Positions 21,659 through 33,394 of a DNA stretch of 64,000 nucleotides are shown here, one piece after another. Origin of the DNA: Anisus vortex (taxonomy: Eukaryota; Mollusca; Gastropoda; Planorbidae); NCBI GenBank assembly GCA_949126835.1, contig OX421500.1:18172181-18236180 (forward strand). The letters run 5' to 3'. How positions within the stretch are numbered: the first letter of the stretch is position 1; every line of letters starts with the position of its first letter. The translations under genes and the position numbers were made by a program. Under the pieces are notes generated by a model, which was not told the DNA's origin, made no database searches, and saw only the letters and a program-made list of their open reading frames with translations.

Positions 21659-23518
21659 GTATGAAGTGACCTGTCACCCCCTGGCATCTGCATACGAATT
21701 TTTGATGACAACCTTCTGGTCATTCAAATGTAGCGAACCGTTGTGTTGACTTGTTATTAATAATATTAAATTAACAATAATATAAGCCTACTTTCAAAAA
21801 GAAAAAACAAACAAATACCAAACAATAACGAAATGCATAATTTTAAAAAACGTAGATAATAATATTTCAATACAATAAAAACAAAAGTGAGAAATATTTT
21901 TTTCGGTATTTAATTATTGTTCTTGCTTATTGTATCAACAAAGCAGTATTGAGAATGTTTCTTTCGGTATTTAGTTCTTATTTTATCTTGTTACTGTCAT
22001 GCTTATGGTACCCGGTATTTGAAAGTAATCATTTAAAGCAGGCCTAACTTGTTTTTTTATAAAGCGTATCATTTAATTTATAGAATGTATAAGTTCGTCT
22101 TTTAAAGGATATTCTCAATAGCAACGTAAATCCATTAAATAATTAAAACATTTGGTTACTTTTACTTAAAAGGATAATGCAAACATCAATAATGAAAAAA
22201 TAAATAATTTGATAGACATTACGTCAAACGCTAGTATTTTTTACAGTAAACCATTGAAACTCTCCAAGCCAAATTGCGGTGCGTGACTTATAAAAAAACA
22301 TTAAAAAAAACAACAAAAGCATAATTGAGAAATACCCGAAAAGACCCTCACGTTCAACATAGTAAATCTCGCGTTCAACATAGTAAATGAAAGGAAATGG
22401 CCATTTGTTCCGTAAGGTTTTATGTATAGGGCGTTTGCAATCACGTGACAAAAAGCACGTGATTTGTGTTTACTTTCTGTAATGGTGTACACGTAATAAT
22501 GGCCGCTGTATTAATAAAGTTTCATATAAGCTCGAGCTTTTTTTAAATGATGTGTTGTGTTTTAAGTCTTATTAAGATTTAAGCTGTATTATTTATGTTA
22601 AATAAAATAGGCTATTTTATTATTATCATAGACATAGATCATAGACGATGTGAGCCTATTAGTGACTTGACTAGATAGCCTATTAGGCTCTATTTACCAA
22701 CACTATCACTTGACATCGTAGCCTAGCCTACGAAACATTAAAAGTGTAGGCCTATAAAGTGAAATTGAAAGTGTAAATAGGTCTAGCCGGCCCTAGCCTA
22801 ATCACATTAATCAATTAATCTACAGTACTACTATTTACCTCCTTATTTTTGAGTAGGATAGCTAATATTCATATGTGAATTTGGCATGATAAGAGACTTC
22901 ACCATGTGTCATATTTGTTCCTCAATTTACAAAAACAACTTAAGCTCCGCCCATTGCGAACGCTCTATTTGTATAGCTGGATATATTTTTATTTTATTTA
23001 TAAAATCAACACAATCATGATTATAAGTCATAAAATTAAATTCTCTATTGGAGGACATTTCCAATTTATACTTTTAACTTTTGGCCCTATTAGTCAAACG
23101 GATTAGGCGCCTATAGGGGACAAACGTATATATATATAAATATATAAATAAATATATAAACAAACAAACTCACCGTAATTATATATATTGATAATTGGTA
23201 ACGAGTTCACACTTGTTGAATAAAATTGAGAAATCCATGTTACGTTGAAATGAAGTCCAGGCAATGACGACATTTTAATCCAGTTAAATGTAGAATACTA
23301 TTATGTTAACATTGAATAAAAACATTTGCACAGTAAAAATCTAAATAAAAAATATTGAATTACAAAACTAATAGAAGCTAAGACTTCAAAGTCGATAGCT
23401 AATTGAAGTTTCGCTATCTCTAGAAACGAAGTCCAAGGACAAAGTAAGTGATGCCATTGGCTTGCTTCGCGCAGAACTAGAACTAAATCGATTTGCTTCC
23501 AGAGAAAATGGTGTAGGC
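21659..23518. other. AT-rich stretch with minor repeats
   Basis: No gene seen. It holds a duplicated GCGTTCAACATAGTAAAT-like segment (22349-22388) and several TAGGCCTA-type palindromes. Confidence 0.5.
22438..22467. promoter_or_regulatory. Two CACGTG E-boxes in an inverted arrangement
   Basis: AATCACGTG and CACGTGATT face each other across about eight bases. bHLH factors bind CACGTG. A short ATGGCCGCTG frame begins at 22499 but ends after 15 codons, so no gene is tied to the site. Confidence 0.25.
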
Positions 23519-23572
23519 TGAGTGTCTGCGCGTGTCTGAGTGTCTGCACGTGTCTGAGTGTCTGCACGTGTA
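23519..23572 (+). repeat. 18-bp tandem repeat, 3 copies
   Basis: CTGAGTGTCTGCACGTGT is repeated three times with one change in the first copy. Confidence 0.85.
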
Positions 23573-23748
23573 ACGCGAAATATTGACTGTCTAAAGCTGA
23601 AAATTGTAAAAAAAAAAAAAAAAAAAGTTGGTGCTATTGAGACACTTAACTTTCTTATTAAAATATTAGCATATTTTTTAACTCGCTAATTTTTTTAATG
23701 ATTCAGATGCACAGTAACAATCGTTATTTCAATAAAACTTTTGACACA

Positions 23749-23752
<4 letters not shown>

Positions 23753-23791
<39 letters not shown>
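23753..23791. repeat. (TA)n microsatellite
   Basis: TA dinucleotide run, followed shortly by a GA run near 23803. Confidence 0.9.
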
Positions 23792-23793
<2 letters not shown>

Positions 23794-24320
23794 GAAAAAA
23801 CAGAGAGAGAGAGAGATGTTTAAATCTTTTCGTTTGTATTTAAAACCATTAAATATATACTTAATATAGTTTGAGAAATATTATCCACTTCGTTAGTACA
23901 TCAAGTATACTTGGTCAGACAAACTAAATTTAACCTGCAGTTGCCCGGGGAAAATGTCATAGGCCTACAGATACGTATACACATATTTAGTGACTACAAT
24001 AAACAATAGCTATAATAATTGTAAAAATAGAATTATTATTTATTTACTGAAAGTGTGTAAGAAAGTATTTTGAAAAAAATAACATTTAATCGGCTTAACA
24101 AGCATGTCTTTCCATTTAACAAATTAGTTAGGACTATCCCTGGCTAGGACTTGAACATAAATCTCCAGCAAGCGTCAAAAAATATAATTAACACTTATAA
24201 TATTTTACTTTCTGGAAACATTTTAAGAAAGCTTTAAAACTTAAAAAAAAAAAAAAAATCTTTAACAAAAAGTAATATTTATAAGAAAAAAATACAAAGA
24301 AATATTATTGAAAGGCTAAC

Positions 24321-24371
<51 letters not shown>

Positions 24372-24729
24372 GACTTTAACCTACATGTGAGTATCATAGT
24401 CCTGGAATTGACCATGTGAAAGAATAACCTCACTGCTTAGCTCCACTTGCATGTCGAAAATTGCGACTAACATTGGGTTGTGCACATGCTATACCCCAGG
24501 CACGTTAAACCTCTACCCCCCTTTGTGGTGCTGTTTTATAGAGGTCCAGATTGCACTACCATGGATAGAGGTTTGTGTGCACCTACTGCTAAGGGGGAGG
24601 CTCTGGTGTTGGTAGCATGGTTATGGGTGAGTGTAAAATCATGAATGGCCCTAGGATTCAGGATGTGACAATTCCACATTGTATTCCCATAATCTAAAAA
24701 AAAACTAAGTGGCAAAACTTGGTCTCATA
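23792..24729. other. Spacer with (TA)n at 24324-24365
   Basis: No gene is supported. The 24400-24660 part is richer in GC and may be an old repeat that I cannot classify. Confidence 0.5.
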
Positions 24730-24869
24730 ACCATTTGGAGAGCTCAGTGAAGGCCGTAGAATGGACCATTTGGAGAGCTCCGTGGAGGCCGTAGAATGGA
24801 CCATTTGGAGAGCTCCGTGGAGGCCGTAGAATGGACCATTTGGAGAGCTCCGTGGAGGCCGTAGAATAG
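24730..24869 (+). repeat. 35-bp tandem repeat, 4 copies
   Basis: Units start at 24730, 24765, 24800 and 24835 (ACCATTTGGAGAGCTCCGTG, then GAGGCCGTAGAATGG). The middle copies are identical; the first and last differ by one or two bases. High identity points to recent expansion. Confidence 0.92.
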
Positions 24870-24887
24870 ACCAAACATTTCAGTTTG

Positions 24888-25060
24888 TTGGAATCAATCT
24901 CAAGGTATCACTGTTTATGCACGGAATGCTGTACGTGGCATGCTCCAGGGTTAAGCGACCGAGCAGTCTGAAGGCTCTTCTTCCACCAGACAACAACAGT
25001 CATACCCGAAATGTTGTTTGGAAGGAGATATTAAATAAGGATACACAAGGTAGGTTTATA
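24888..25060 (+). pseudogene. Helitron/PIF1-type helicase C-terminal fragment
   Basis: The frame from 24917 reads HGMLYVACSRVKRPSSLKAL, then NVVWKEIL near 25012. LYVA.SRV is the last helicase motif of the PIF1/RecD-like superfamily. A following NVVYKEVL-type end is characteristic of Helitron RepHel proteins, which drive rolling-circle transposition. A SQG-like piece sits just upstream in another frame, so a frameshift is present. The rest of the helicase and the Rep domain are absent. A perfect 35-bp tandem array lies 20 bases upstream. Identity as a PIF1-like end is firm; Helitron origin is likely, because isolated ends of this kind in animal genomes usually derive from these elements. Confidence 0.7.
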
Positions 25061-25102
25061 AGTTATCTTTGTGTTTTTACTTATTATGTATGCATGGTAT
25101 AA

Positions 25103-26140
25103 CTACCAAGGTCATCATGGCTGTAAGTCCATTACAATAAAAAAAAAAGGAATTGTGTAGCTTTCATGAGCATTAAATCTATTTAAATTTTAAAAAATAC
25201 TTCACACAAGAATTCAGACCTTTATCAATGTCAGGCTGATCAGCTTTTCCAAATACATTTAAAGTAGTAAAAAATAATAACAATATATATTAATTGTAAA
25301 GTAAAAATAATAATATTATTACATTTTTGTGCAGCTTATATTTATATTTTTTTTTATGTAATAGACTTATTTTTATTTAGCCTCCATCTATAATGTCATG
25401 TATAGTTAAACTATTGATACAATTTCTAACACAATCATTACTTTTAATTTCAAAACATCAGCATTTTTACCATTATTTTATTTAAACTGTTTATTAACAT
25501 TGCATATATTGCCTGGAAACAAAACAAGTACTGGGTATTGGATTTCTTTAAAATTCAACATTGGGTAATTACATATGCAAAATTATAAATCAATACCTAT
25601 GTCCATAGTTAATGAAGAAATAAAGCAATGAAATAAGACCAAAAGTATATTTGGTATATTTTAGCATCTGATGGGGTGCCTGAACTTGTTAGGAAAACCA
25701 ACAGCTAATGTTTTTATTTAAGACATGTATTAAATAGCAAAGAAAAAAATAAAGTTCCTTATTGCAACTCAAAACATAGTGTTGCAGTCTTTAAATGCAC
25801 GGGCCAAGTTAGAAGCAGCATGTGGAGTAATTGTTACAAATTGTAAGTAGTGCATGAGTTGGTGTGAAGTAAGAAATAGCTATTGAGTTATCAAGTGATT
25901 GACGTTCTTGTTGTCAATTTAATGTACACGATTCCTATTACACCTATTGTCTGCCCTGCAATATATGTCCAGATTTTTTAACACTTCTAGGTTTATGATC
26001 TATTTTTTATAATACATGAAGAAAAGTATTTGCCACATTTTGTTTGAGATACTCAAATAAAATGTGGCAAATACAAAACCAATATAATATAAATACAATG
26101 TGTGCTAAATATGTCTAGTAATGTATTGATCTGTGTCATT
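25103..26140. other. AT-rich stretch, no feature seen
   Basis: No gene or strong repeat visible. Confidence 0.55.
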
Positions 26141-26144
26141 TTCC

Positions 26145-26955
26145 AGTCATAATCATATTTCAATACTGCTGTATTGAAAATGTCATAATCATATTTCAAT
26201 ACTGTTGTATTGAAAATGTCATAATCAATTTCAATACTGTTGTATTAAACATGTCATAATCATATTTCAATAATGTTGTTTTAAAAATGTCATAATCATA
26301 TTTCAATAATGTTGTATTAAAAATGTCATAATCATATTTCAATATTGTTGTATTGAAAATGTCTAAATCATATTTCAATACCATGGTATTGAAAATGTCA
26401 TAATCATATTTCAATACTGTTGTATTGAAAATGTCATAATATATTTCAATACTGTTGTATTAAAAATGTCATAATAATATTTCAATACAGTTGTATTGAA
26501 AATGTCATAATCATATTTCAATACTGTTGTATTGAAAATGTTATAATCATAGTTCAATAATGTTGTATTGAAAATGTCATAATCATATTTCAATAATGTT
26601 GTATTGAAAATGTCATAATCATATTTCAATACTGTTGTATTGAAAATGCCATAGTCATATTTCAATACTGTTGTATTAAAAATGTCATCATCATATTTCA
26701 ATAATGTTGTATTGAAAATGTCATAGTCATATTTCAATACTGTTGTATTAAAAATGTCATCATCATATTTCAATACTGTTGTATTGAAAATGACATAATC
26801 ATATTTCAATACTCTTGTATTGAAAATGTTATAATCATATTTCAATACTGTTGTATTGAAAATTACATAATCATATTTCAATACTGTTGTATTGAAAATG
26901 TCATAATCATATTTCAATAATGTTGTATTAAAAATGTCATAATCATATGTCAATA
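26145..26955. repeat. 36-bp satellite of hairpin units, about 22 copies
   Basis: The unit is ATAATCATATTTCAATACTG then TTGTATTGAAAATGTC. Each unit holds an inverted repeat TTCAATAC ... GTATTGAA with a 2-4 base loop, so the array is a row of potential hairpins. Copies vary at few positions (ACTG/AATG, TTGAAA/TTAAAA). A minus-strand frame repeats KYDYDIFNTTVL only because the period is a multiple of three. There are no unique spacers, so it is not a CRISPR array. Confidence 0.93.
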
Positions 26956-28053
26956 CTGTATCTTTCCACTGAAGCGACTAGATGTGTGGGGGGGGGGGGG
27001 AGGTGCTAAGTAGGATATATTCATAAAAAAATGAATTTTCATAATGTAGCGTTGATCATTTATTATAATCTGTTTGATGTTAATATTAAAAATTTGTCAT
27101 TTTAATATTTTTTTGTAATTGATAATTAAACACCCATCATCATTTATTCAGAGTTAAGATTTATTCATTTCATTGTTCATCATTGTCTCATACTCGATGT
27201 GGCTATTTAAAACCTTCTTGCTCATAAAAATTACAAGTAGGCTGCCCTTTGTTCATATTTTCTCAAAAGTATCAAAATGGACATTGAGGTTTAAGCGGGT
27301 TATTTTTCGCCGGGTGGGGGTGAGGGTTACGTGACAATAAATAATTGGGACTAGCTGACTTGCTGAAAATAAATATATTACCATTGCAACTACAATACAT
27401 CTAGCTGAAGCTTGATTTAAAAAAAAAAACCTGACCTATGTAAAAATCAGGGCTTTCAAAATAGTTCATGACATATTTTTTTTTTCGTTTTATAAGCAAA
27501 TGCTTTTAAAGGAAACATTTTAGGTAGAGGTAGCCTTTAATAGTTAGAGTGTCATTTACTAGACGCCCTTTATCATACACATGCCTAACCTAGGCCTACT
27601 ACAGGAAAATCAATAGACAAATATAGTCCAACACCAGGAAATAAATAATTTATGGTATGTATACATGTCATGGCACCATAATTTGCGTTCAATGGCGTTA
27701 ATAAAACAATTGTATACGCAGTATAAATTGTCTTGTCCAATATTATACAAATAAAATAATGTCTGCATGTGTTTACAACTATGTATATGAAACCAAGCCT
27801 TTAACTAAAAGGTTAAAATCTAGTTATATGTTATAATTGTACAACAAAATCTCTTAAGGTAATAAGTGCAATTAAGACAGCGTATTAGAATTGTCCAAAT
27901 AAATTCGATTGTGAAGATTTAAAAATATATACAAGTAGCTAGTCTATATTTTTTTTTAAATAGATCAATGTATTGGCATTTTACATTGGGACTTGAGTAA
28001 CATTTATCACCATATAATATTAGAAACACATTTTTCGATAGACGCATTTGTTT
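26956..28053. other. AT-rich stretch, no gene seen
   Basis: Includes a poly-G run near 26990-27000. Confidence 0.55.
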
Positions 28054-28640
28054 TCACTCGTCGGCATCCGTCCGTCTCGAGAGACGATGGTGTACCATTA
28101 TGGGTGAGGTATCCAACTGCACCACCGAGAATGGCTGTGTAGACCAACTTGGGAGTGGCGATCCCTGACGCACTTGAGGCATTTGAAGGCGAATGGCAAC
28201 TTTTTCAGGCTTACAGTCAGGCCGAACTTCTTGCATGCATAGGAGAAGTAAGTGACAAGCCGCTGGAGTCCATCTTCGGTGTGTGATGTCAAGGCTGCGT
28301 AATCAGCGAAAAGCATCTCGCGAATGAGGACCTTTGTGACTTTTGTCTTGGCACGAAGACAAGCTATGTTGTAGAGATTGCCACCAGACCTGGTGTGGAT
28401 GAAGACACCCTCACTGCTGTCCTTGAAGGCTTGTTGGAGGAGCATAAAGAAAAAGATGCCAAAGAGTGAAGGCGCGAGGACAAAGCCCTGCTATACTCCG
28501 CTGCTGACTGGGAATTCCATGGAGGTTGCGCCATTGTAGCAAAAAGTGATGTGCATGTTGTCGTGGAAGGACCTGACCACCGCAAGCAGGTGTGGGGAGC
28601 ATCCAATCTACTGCAGCAAGCTGAATAAGCCGCCTCGACT
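28054..28640 (-). pseudogene. LINE reverse transcriptase fragment
   Basis: The minus strand reads LLQQAFKDSSEGVFIHTRSG, then NIACLRAKTKV, then REMLFADYAALTSHTEDGLQRL and CKKFGLTVSLKK. This is the palm of a LINE RT. The catalytic box has become FADY where FADD is expected, so the enzyme would be inactive. Upstream, a SGV.QGFVLAPSLFGIF segment (the usual VRQGCVLSP block) is interrupted by a stop. Downstream, reading continues with a frameshift through RHSQVGLHSHSRW to about 28054. Endonuclease and later domains are absent. It differs from the RNase H-bearing LINE at 36-42 kb. Confidence 0.8.
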
Positions 28641-29734
28641 GGCCAGATCGAATGCTTTTTTTTTATAATAGTAATAATTGCTTGTTTGCTAACAAAGTTA
28701 TTGTTAACACTGTAATATAAACAGTCTATTACTGAGACTGGTATAACGATATTAATTGAATTACCTCCAACAGACGTCTGATAGTTATTTCTTTCACTTA
28801 GTTTAGTTCACCAAACACTCAATAAATGACTTGGATAAACAACAGTTGCAGCAAAATAGTTTATAACATTCATTATCATTTTACGGCATAAGAATAAGGC
28901 ACATATAAATAAAATGTAAATCCAGTTACGAATAACACAATCACAGAGTTCATATCTTTACATTTCAAGTTACAATAATTATATTATACGTCTGTCCATC
29001 AGAACGCCCAGAGGTTAACTGACTGTCCTTGGTCTCCCTATCACATGACTTTACTTCCCGTAATTTCACTAAATTACATATTTCACGATATCCTTAAGAT
29101 GGTGAACGAAACGCTTTATAGATATTTCTGGAAAGGGAATTAATTGGACCGTATTTTCCTGTTTATTTGATTATAACATAAGTTATTTCCCTTTGACTAT
29201 ATTAAACCTTGACAGTTATCTGGATCTGTTTTTCAACTAAACCCGGATATTCTTTGTAACAAAACGTATTGCCCTTATTCTGCTTCAAATTTATAGACGT
29301 ATGTTTTATGGACTATGTTGGCACAACAAAAACTAAAAGTAACAAAATTGAACCCACATGAAAAACTTGTATACAAATAAGTTGTAATGGCAGTTTACAT
29401 TTTAGAAATCGATTGTTTTTAAATGAGTAATATTTGTCTAAAGTACCCTTAACACTAAGATATTTCGATTCGTTTTGAATATCTTTCCGACAACTTAGCA
29501 TCTTAAAAAAAATCAACAACAATGTTGAATAAAAGAATAACAAATTACAACCAATGATGTGTCATAATCGATAGTGTTGTCACTAATTTAATGGCTAACT
29601 TTCTTAAATATTCTCAATTGAACATTTTTTATCAAGCGGGATTTGGTCACATTAACCAACATATATTTCATTGTATTAAGAGTTATTGTTTTGTGTAATA
29701 TTGGCTTTTAAAATTATCTCAGCACACTGACATC
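28641..29734. other. AT-rich stretch, no feature seen
   Basis: No gene or element ends recognised. Confidence 0.55.
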
Positions 29735-29965
29735 AGAACGGGGCCTGGTGGCCTGGGTTAAAATCCTGGTTCAGGCGAGTATTATTTCCCGAGTATGGAG
29801 GGTGTCCCTGAGTCTACCCAGCTCTGATGGGTAGTTAGCGTAAAGTAAAGGCGGCTGTGCATAGTTCTGGTCACACAATCACCTAGTATGCCATGGCTAC
29901 AGAAACTAGCGAACGTTCTCTTACCGGCCCTATGGATCAATTTTGTCTGAAAGGATTGAGTTAGC
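29735..29965 (+). mobile_element. tRNA-derived SINE, gastropod type
   Basis: A degenerate B-box (GGGTTAAAATCC) is followed by CTGAGTCTACCCAGCTCTGA, TGGGTAGTTAGCGTAAAGTA, AAGGCGGCTGTGC and ACCGGCCCTATGGATCA, then TCTGAAAGGATTGAG. I associate this body with a SINE common in gastropod genomes. The 5' A-box end is worn. Fragments of the same body occur at 31005-31095 and 54950-55085. Confidence 0.7.
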
Positions 29966-30574
29966 CTTTATAATAATTGTACTTTTATTTGATGTTATTC
30001 TCTATGCAATCTTCAAGACATCTGAAAGATGTGTTTCTGTCCTTTAACCTAAGATTAATTTATATGAAAACCCGTTCACAAAGGCACTGGTATGATTGGG
30101 AGTTTTAAACAAACCTGAAAATATGATGCAAGGGTTAAATTATTATTTTTTGATTGGTAAAATTGCTTTAATGTTGATGCCATCAACACTAGCTGTTTAT
30201 TTAAGCATGAAATTAAATTACAAACATATTTTTCTCAAGATATTTTAGATTTTTGTCAAATATGAAACATAAATGGGCTAAAAAATAATATTAATATAAT
30301 TGTTTTTATTTTGTTTTATTAAAATGTGAAGTAAAAAAAAACGACACATGGTAAGTAGATATAAAATAACCTTAAGAAAAATGCCCCTTTCTTCTACGAC
30401 AAGGTTGTTACCGCCCCCCCCCCCCCTCCCTCCTCCAAAAAAATAAAAACTAAATAAAAAATTATATATATATATATATATATACACACACTATAGAATG
30501 GTGTTCGATCATTATCACCTGAATATCCTAGGGATTTTTATTTGTAGATGATCGGTGTGTTCGCAAGTGACTGA
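29966..30574. other. Spacer with C-tract and TA repeat
   Basis: A run of about 13 C lies near 30413-30426 and (TA)n near 30462-30482. No gene seen. Confidence 0.55.
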
Positions 30575-30840
30575 TTAAACCAAATCCTTGCACAAAAAGG
30601 TACTCTTACAGTTCGGGCAGGAGATGGTCGGGGCAGCATCTGTAGGATTTAAGGCATGGTCAATTCTGGCTTGCCTACTGGACTCGGCAGCTATTTTTTT
30701 TTACTTGTTGCTGCCGCCTTACTTGATTAATCAGCACAAGGAGACTCGATTCTTGGTGGTTACCTCCCATAAGTCGTTTTCAATACAAGACTCTTCAAGT
30801 GCAGATTTAAGCGTATCCTTACGGCGCTTTTTTTAACGCC
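30575..30840 (-). pseudogene. LINE ORF2 C-terminal fragment (RTE-like)
   Basis: The minus strand reads RKDTLKSALEESCIENDLWE, then VTTKNRVSLC and, after stops, PTISCPNCKS. The KDTLK.SL...I....WE..A.DR block and a final CPxC finger mark the end of RTE-type ORF2 proteins. The same block is at 59600-59760. The rest is missing. Confidence 0.6.
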
Positions 30841-31004
30841 ATTCTAAAATGGCGCTTAGTTTAGAACCTTAACATATATTGATTTGTAGTAGGTCTACGT
30901 TGTTATTTTTTTTAATTTACTAATTAACCAATTTTGTTTATAGAATAAATATTTCTTTTGGAGGTCGTTTTCACTTTATACTATTGGCTAGGATTTGTTT
31001 GCGG

Positions 31005-31095
31005 TGGTGTAGTGATTTCTTGTTTCCACCCATCTCTGATGGGTAACTGATTATAATTAATTGGGGTGAAGTAAGTGGATTGGCATTGTGCTGTA
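31005..31095 (+). mobile_element. SINE fragment
   Basis: ACCCATCTCTGATGGGTAAC, then TTGGGGTGAAGTAAGTGG and GCATTGTGCTG, match the middle of the SINE at 29735. Confidence 0.5.
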
Positions 31096-31579
31096 TTTAT
31101 ATAAAGTAAAAATCAACTTAAACAAACTTAAATCATTATAACATATTAACTTTGGAATAATAATATCTCATTTAAATGTTTACATTTTGTAAAGCTGATA
31201 AGTATAAAATATGACTTTTATAAAAGGAAAAAAAAACAGTTTTATTATTTTTGGTGTTTGTTAGGTCTATTGCTTGCTTAGAAACGAGCCATCGTCTCTC
31301 TCTTGTGTAAAATGTAGCCTATATTTTTACTTACAGAAGTGAAAACCGTATGCACTAACTTCTTTACAATATATATAAAAGTAATAATCATAAAAAAAAG
31401 AAGTATTGTTATTATAATATTTGTATAATGTTGTTTTTTTTGTTCAGAAAAATATGTAAATGTTATATCAGTTTTGAAATGGAGTCCAAGTCACCAACGT
31501 GCGAGTCAGGGACGATAACCCTTTGCGTACAGGAAGTGAGATCGTAAAAGTAAAAGATAATAAGGTCATTCGTCTTTAA
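31096..31579. other. Spacer, no feature seen
   Basis: AT-rich without gene signals. Confidence 0.5.
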
Positions 31580-31722
31580 ACTAACCTTATAAGTTTACAG
31601 ACGTTCCTTCTAGTTAGAAGATTAATACGTCCACTAGGCCCAACACTCCTGCAGGGCGGAAAGGATCGGTCATGCGATGTGTCGGTTGACAGTCCGGTGA
31701 ACTAACCGCAGTACCAGCCGGA
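31580..31722 (-). mobile_element. Second tRNA-derived SINE family, copy 1
   Basis: On the minus strand: GGTACTGCGGTTAGTTCACC, GGACTGTCAACCGACACATC, CCGCCCTGCAGGAGTGTTGG, GCCTAGTGGACGTATTAATC and GGAACGTCTGTAAACTTATA. It matches 61793-61950 on the plus strand almost throughout. The head resembles a tRNA A-box and B-box region. Confidence 0.65.
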
Positions 31723-32493
31723 TATTTTAATAAAGTATGTTATTTTCGATTTCTATTGTTTACTTTTAATATATTTTTTAAAAATTCTAACACAATCTAT
31801 TGGCTGTGTCTTTTTAAAATGATTTTGATACGTCTTAACTGCAAAGAATGTTAAATAATAAAACTTTAAGGTTGGACACCTGTCTAGAATTAGTTTTTTC
31901 GCATACCTGAAAATTTTAAATTGCCCTATCAGTTGTATTGTACAAAAAATATGTCCATAATAGTAACATCACTATCAAACTCTTGTGTCTTGAATGTGTT
32001 AATCACACTAACTGAGACAAAAAGGCTATTAAATGTGTTTTAATAAAATATATTTTCTATAAAACAATATACATCTGTAACAATGTTATTAACCCAATGT
32101 TTCAATGTCGAAAACGATACACTGTATAGAACTATTACATTTACAACTGTCAAAGCGAAAATTCTGAAGCTTTTATATTAGCGTCTTGGACAACACACAT
32201 GAAGACAAAAAATCAACCAACAAATATAGCCAAGCATTATACTGTATTAAGGACGAACTAACATCGGCTATATACTCTACACAATAGAGCTACTCACATT
32301 ATCGAAAATGTGGCAGGAGTTCTCTTAAAATAGTATTATTGAATTATTTGATTAACATGATCTATAACTATGCATTATTACTATTATTATTATTATAACT
32401 GTTTTTTAAATTAATTTTCCTAACATTGACTTAGTTTAGAATTTATGTTGCTATTTCTTGTATACTTTTTTTTCACGTCGTTTACTCCTCAAA

Positions 32494-32496
<3 letters not shown>
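31723..32496. other. AT-rich stretch, no feature seen
   Basis: No gene seen. Confidence 0.5.
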
Positions 32497-32543
<47 letters not shown>

Positions 32544-32560
32544 AATCTCTCTCTCTCTCC
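32497..32560 (+). repeat. (CT)n microsatellite
   Basis: CT run with few interruptions. Confidence 0.95.
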
Positions 32561-32767
32561 TCCCACGCACTTGAGTCTAGCTGCTTTGATGAGTATCTGG
32601 CATAAAGTTGTGTACGAGTAATTGATGGTTTGAGCACAGAACATTTGTGCATGCTGTAGCGAAGAAAGCGCGATCGTTCCTATATTATACATGATATGTA
32701 AAGGATAATGTGTCTATGTACAACTGTCCTGATAAGAGTTTAAGGAGAGAATGAACTACTGCATGAT

Positions 32768-32855
32768 TCGGCAAACTAATGTACGCGTGCCAAACTTGGC
32801 AAGTAGATCGATTTTTTAATGGCACGCGGAAGACCTTCCCAAAGGGCAATCCAAA
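32768..32855. mobile_element. Fragment of CAGGGGTCGGCAACC-type hAT MITE
   Basis: GGCAAACTAATGTACGCGTG, CCAAACTTGGCAAGTAGATC and AATGGCACGCGGAAGACCTT resemble the inner part of the MITEs at 44337 and 53103. The outermost bases are lost. Confidence 0.5.
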
Positions 32856-33131
32856 TACCTTCTATAAGAATATGAGTGATAAACCTGGATGACTTAAATG
32901 CTTTGACACGCTGACTGAATTAGAAATCCTAATTTGGCACACTATTATTAAAAGGTTGCCGATCTCCGAACTAGAGTAGTGTCAAAGATATACATGAACA
33001 TCAATTCAATAGTATGTCCACACACTGCTTGTAATGTATAACTCACTTAGAATTGTTAACACCTAACAAAAAAAATAGAATATATGTATACGGGATTTAA
33101 AAAAAAAGACATACATGTATGTTCAAATTAT

Positions 33132-33381
33132 TAAATAGTATAAACCCAACTCACCCACCTAACTGCCGACGTTGCCCCCTGCCCACAAGAAACTGTAGAC
33201 CACTTCCTGCTTGAATGTCCTGAGCTGACCGACCTCAGATACACTCTGCTCCCCCCTCAACCTACCTTTACCAACACACTATATAGCAGTATTGAACAAC
33301 TAAAAAAGACAGGTAAATATGTTTGTCTGGCATCGACTGCAAGAGAGCAAACAGCTCTGGGTAATAGAAGAAGAAGAAGAA
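33132..33381 (+). mobile_element. 5'-truncated LINE with perfect 13-bp TSD
   Basis: ATGTTCAAATTAT is duplicated at 33119-33131 and 33382-33394. Inside, one frame reads CPQETVDHFLLECPELTDL, the ORF2 C-terminal knuckle (the first Cys is seen as CP; H...C intact), and ends in LASTAREQTALGNRRRRR. The 3' tail is (GAA)n. The last about 60 bases recur at 54060-54124. A perfect duplication suggests a recent insertion. Confidence 0.85.
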
Positions 33382-33394
33382 ATGTTCAAATTAT

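Noticed and set aside
26196..26953. Tyr/Asp-rich repeat protein on the minus strand
   Set aside because: It reflects the 36-bp repeat; no start context, splice signals or non-repeat domain.
26145..26955. CRISPR array
   Set aside because: There are no unique spacers; units are head to tail and the sequence is eukaryotic.
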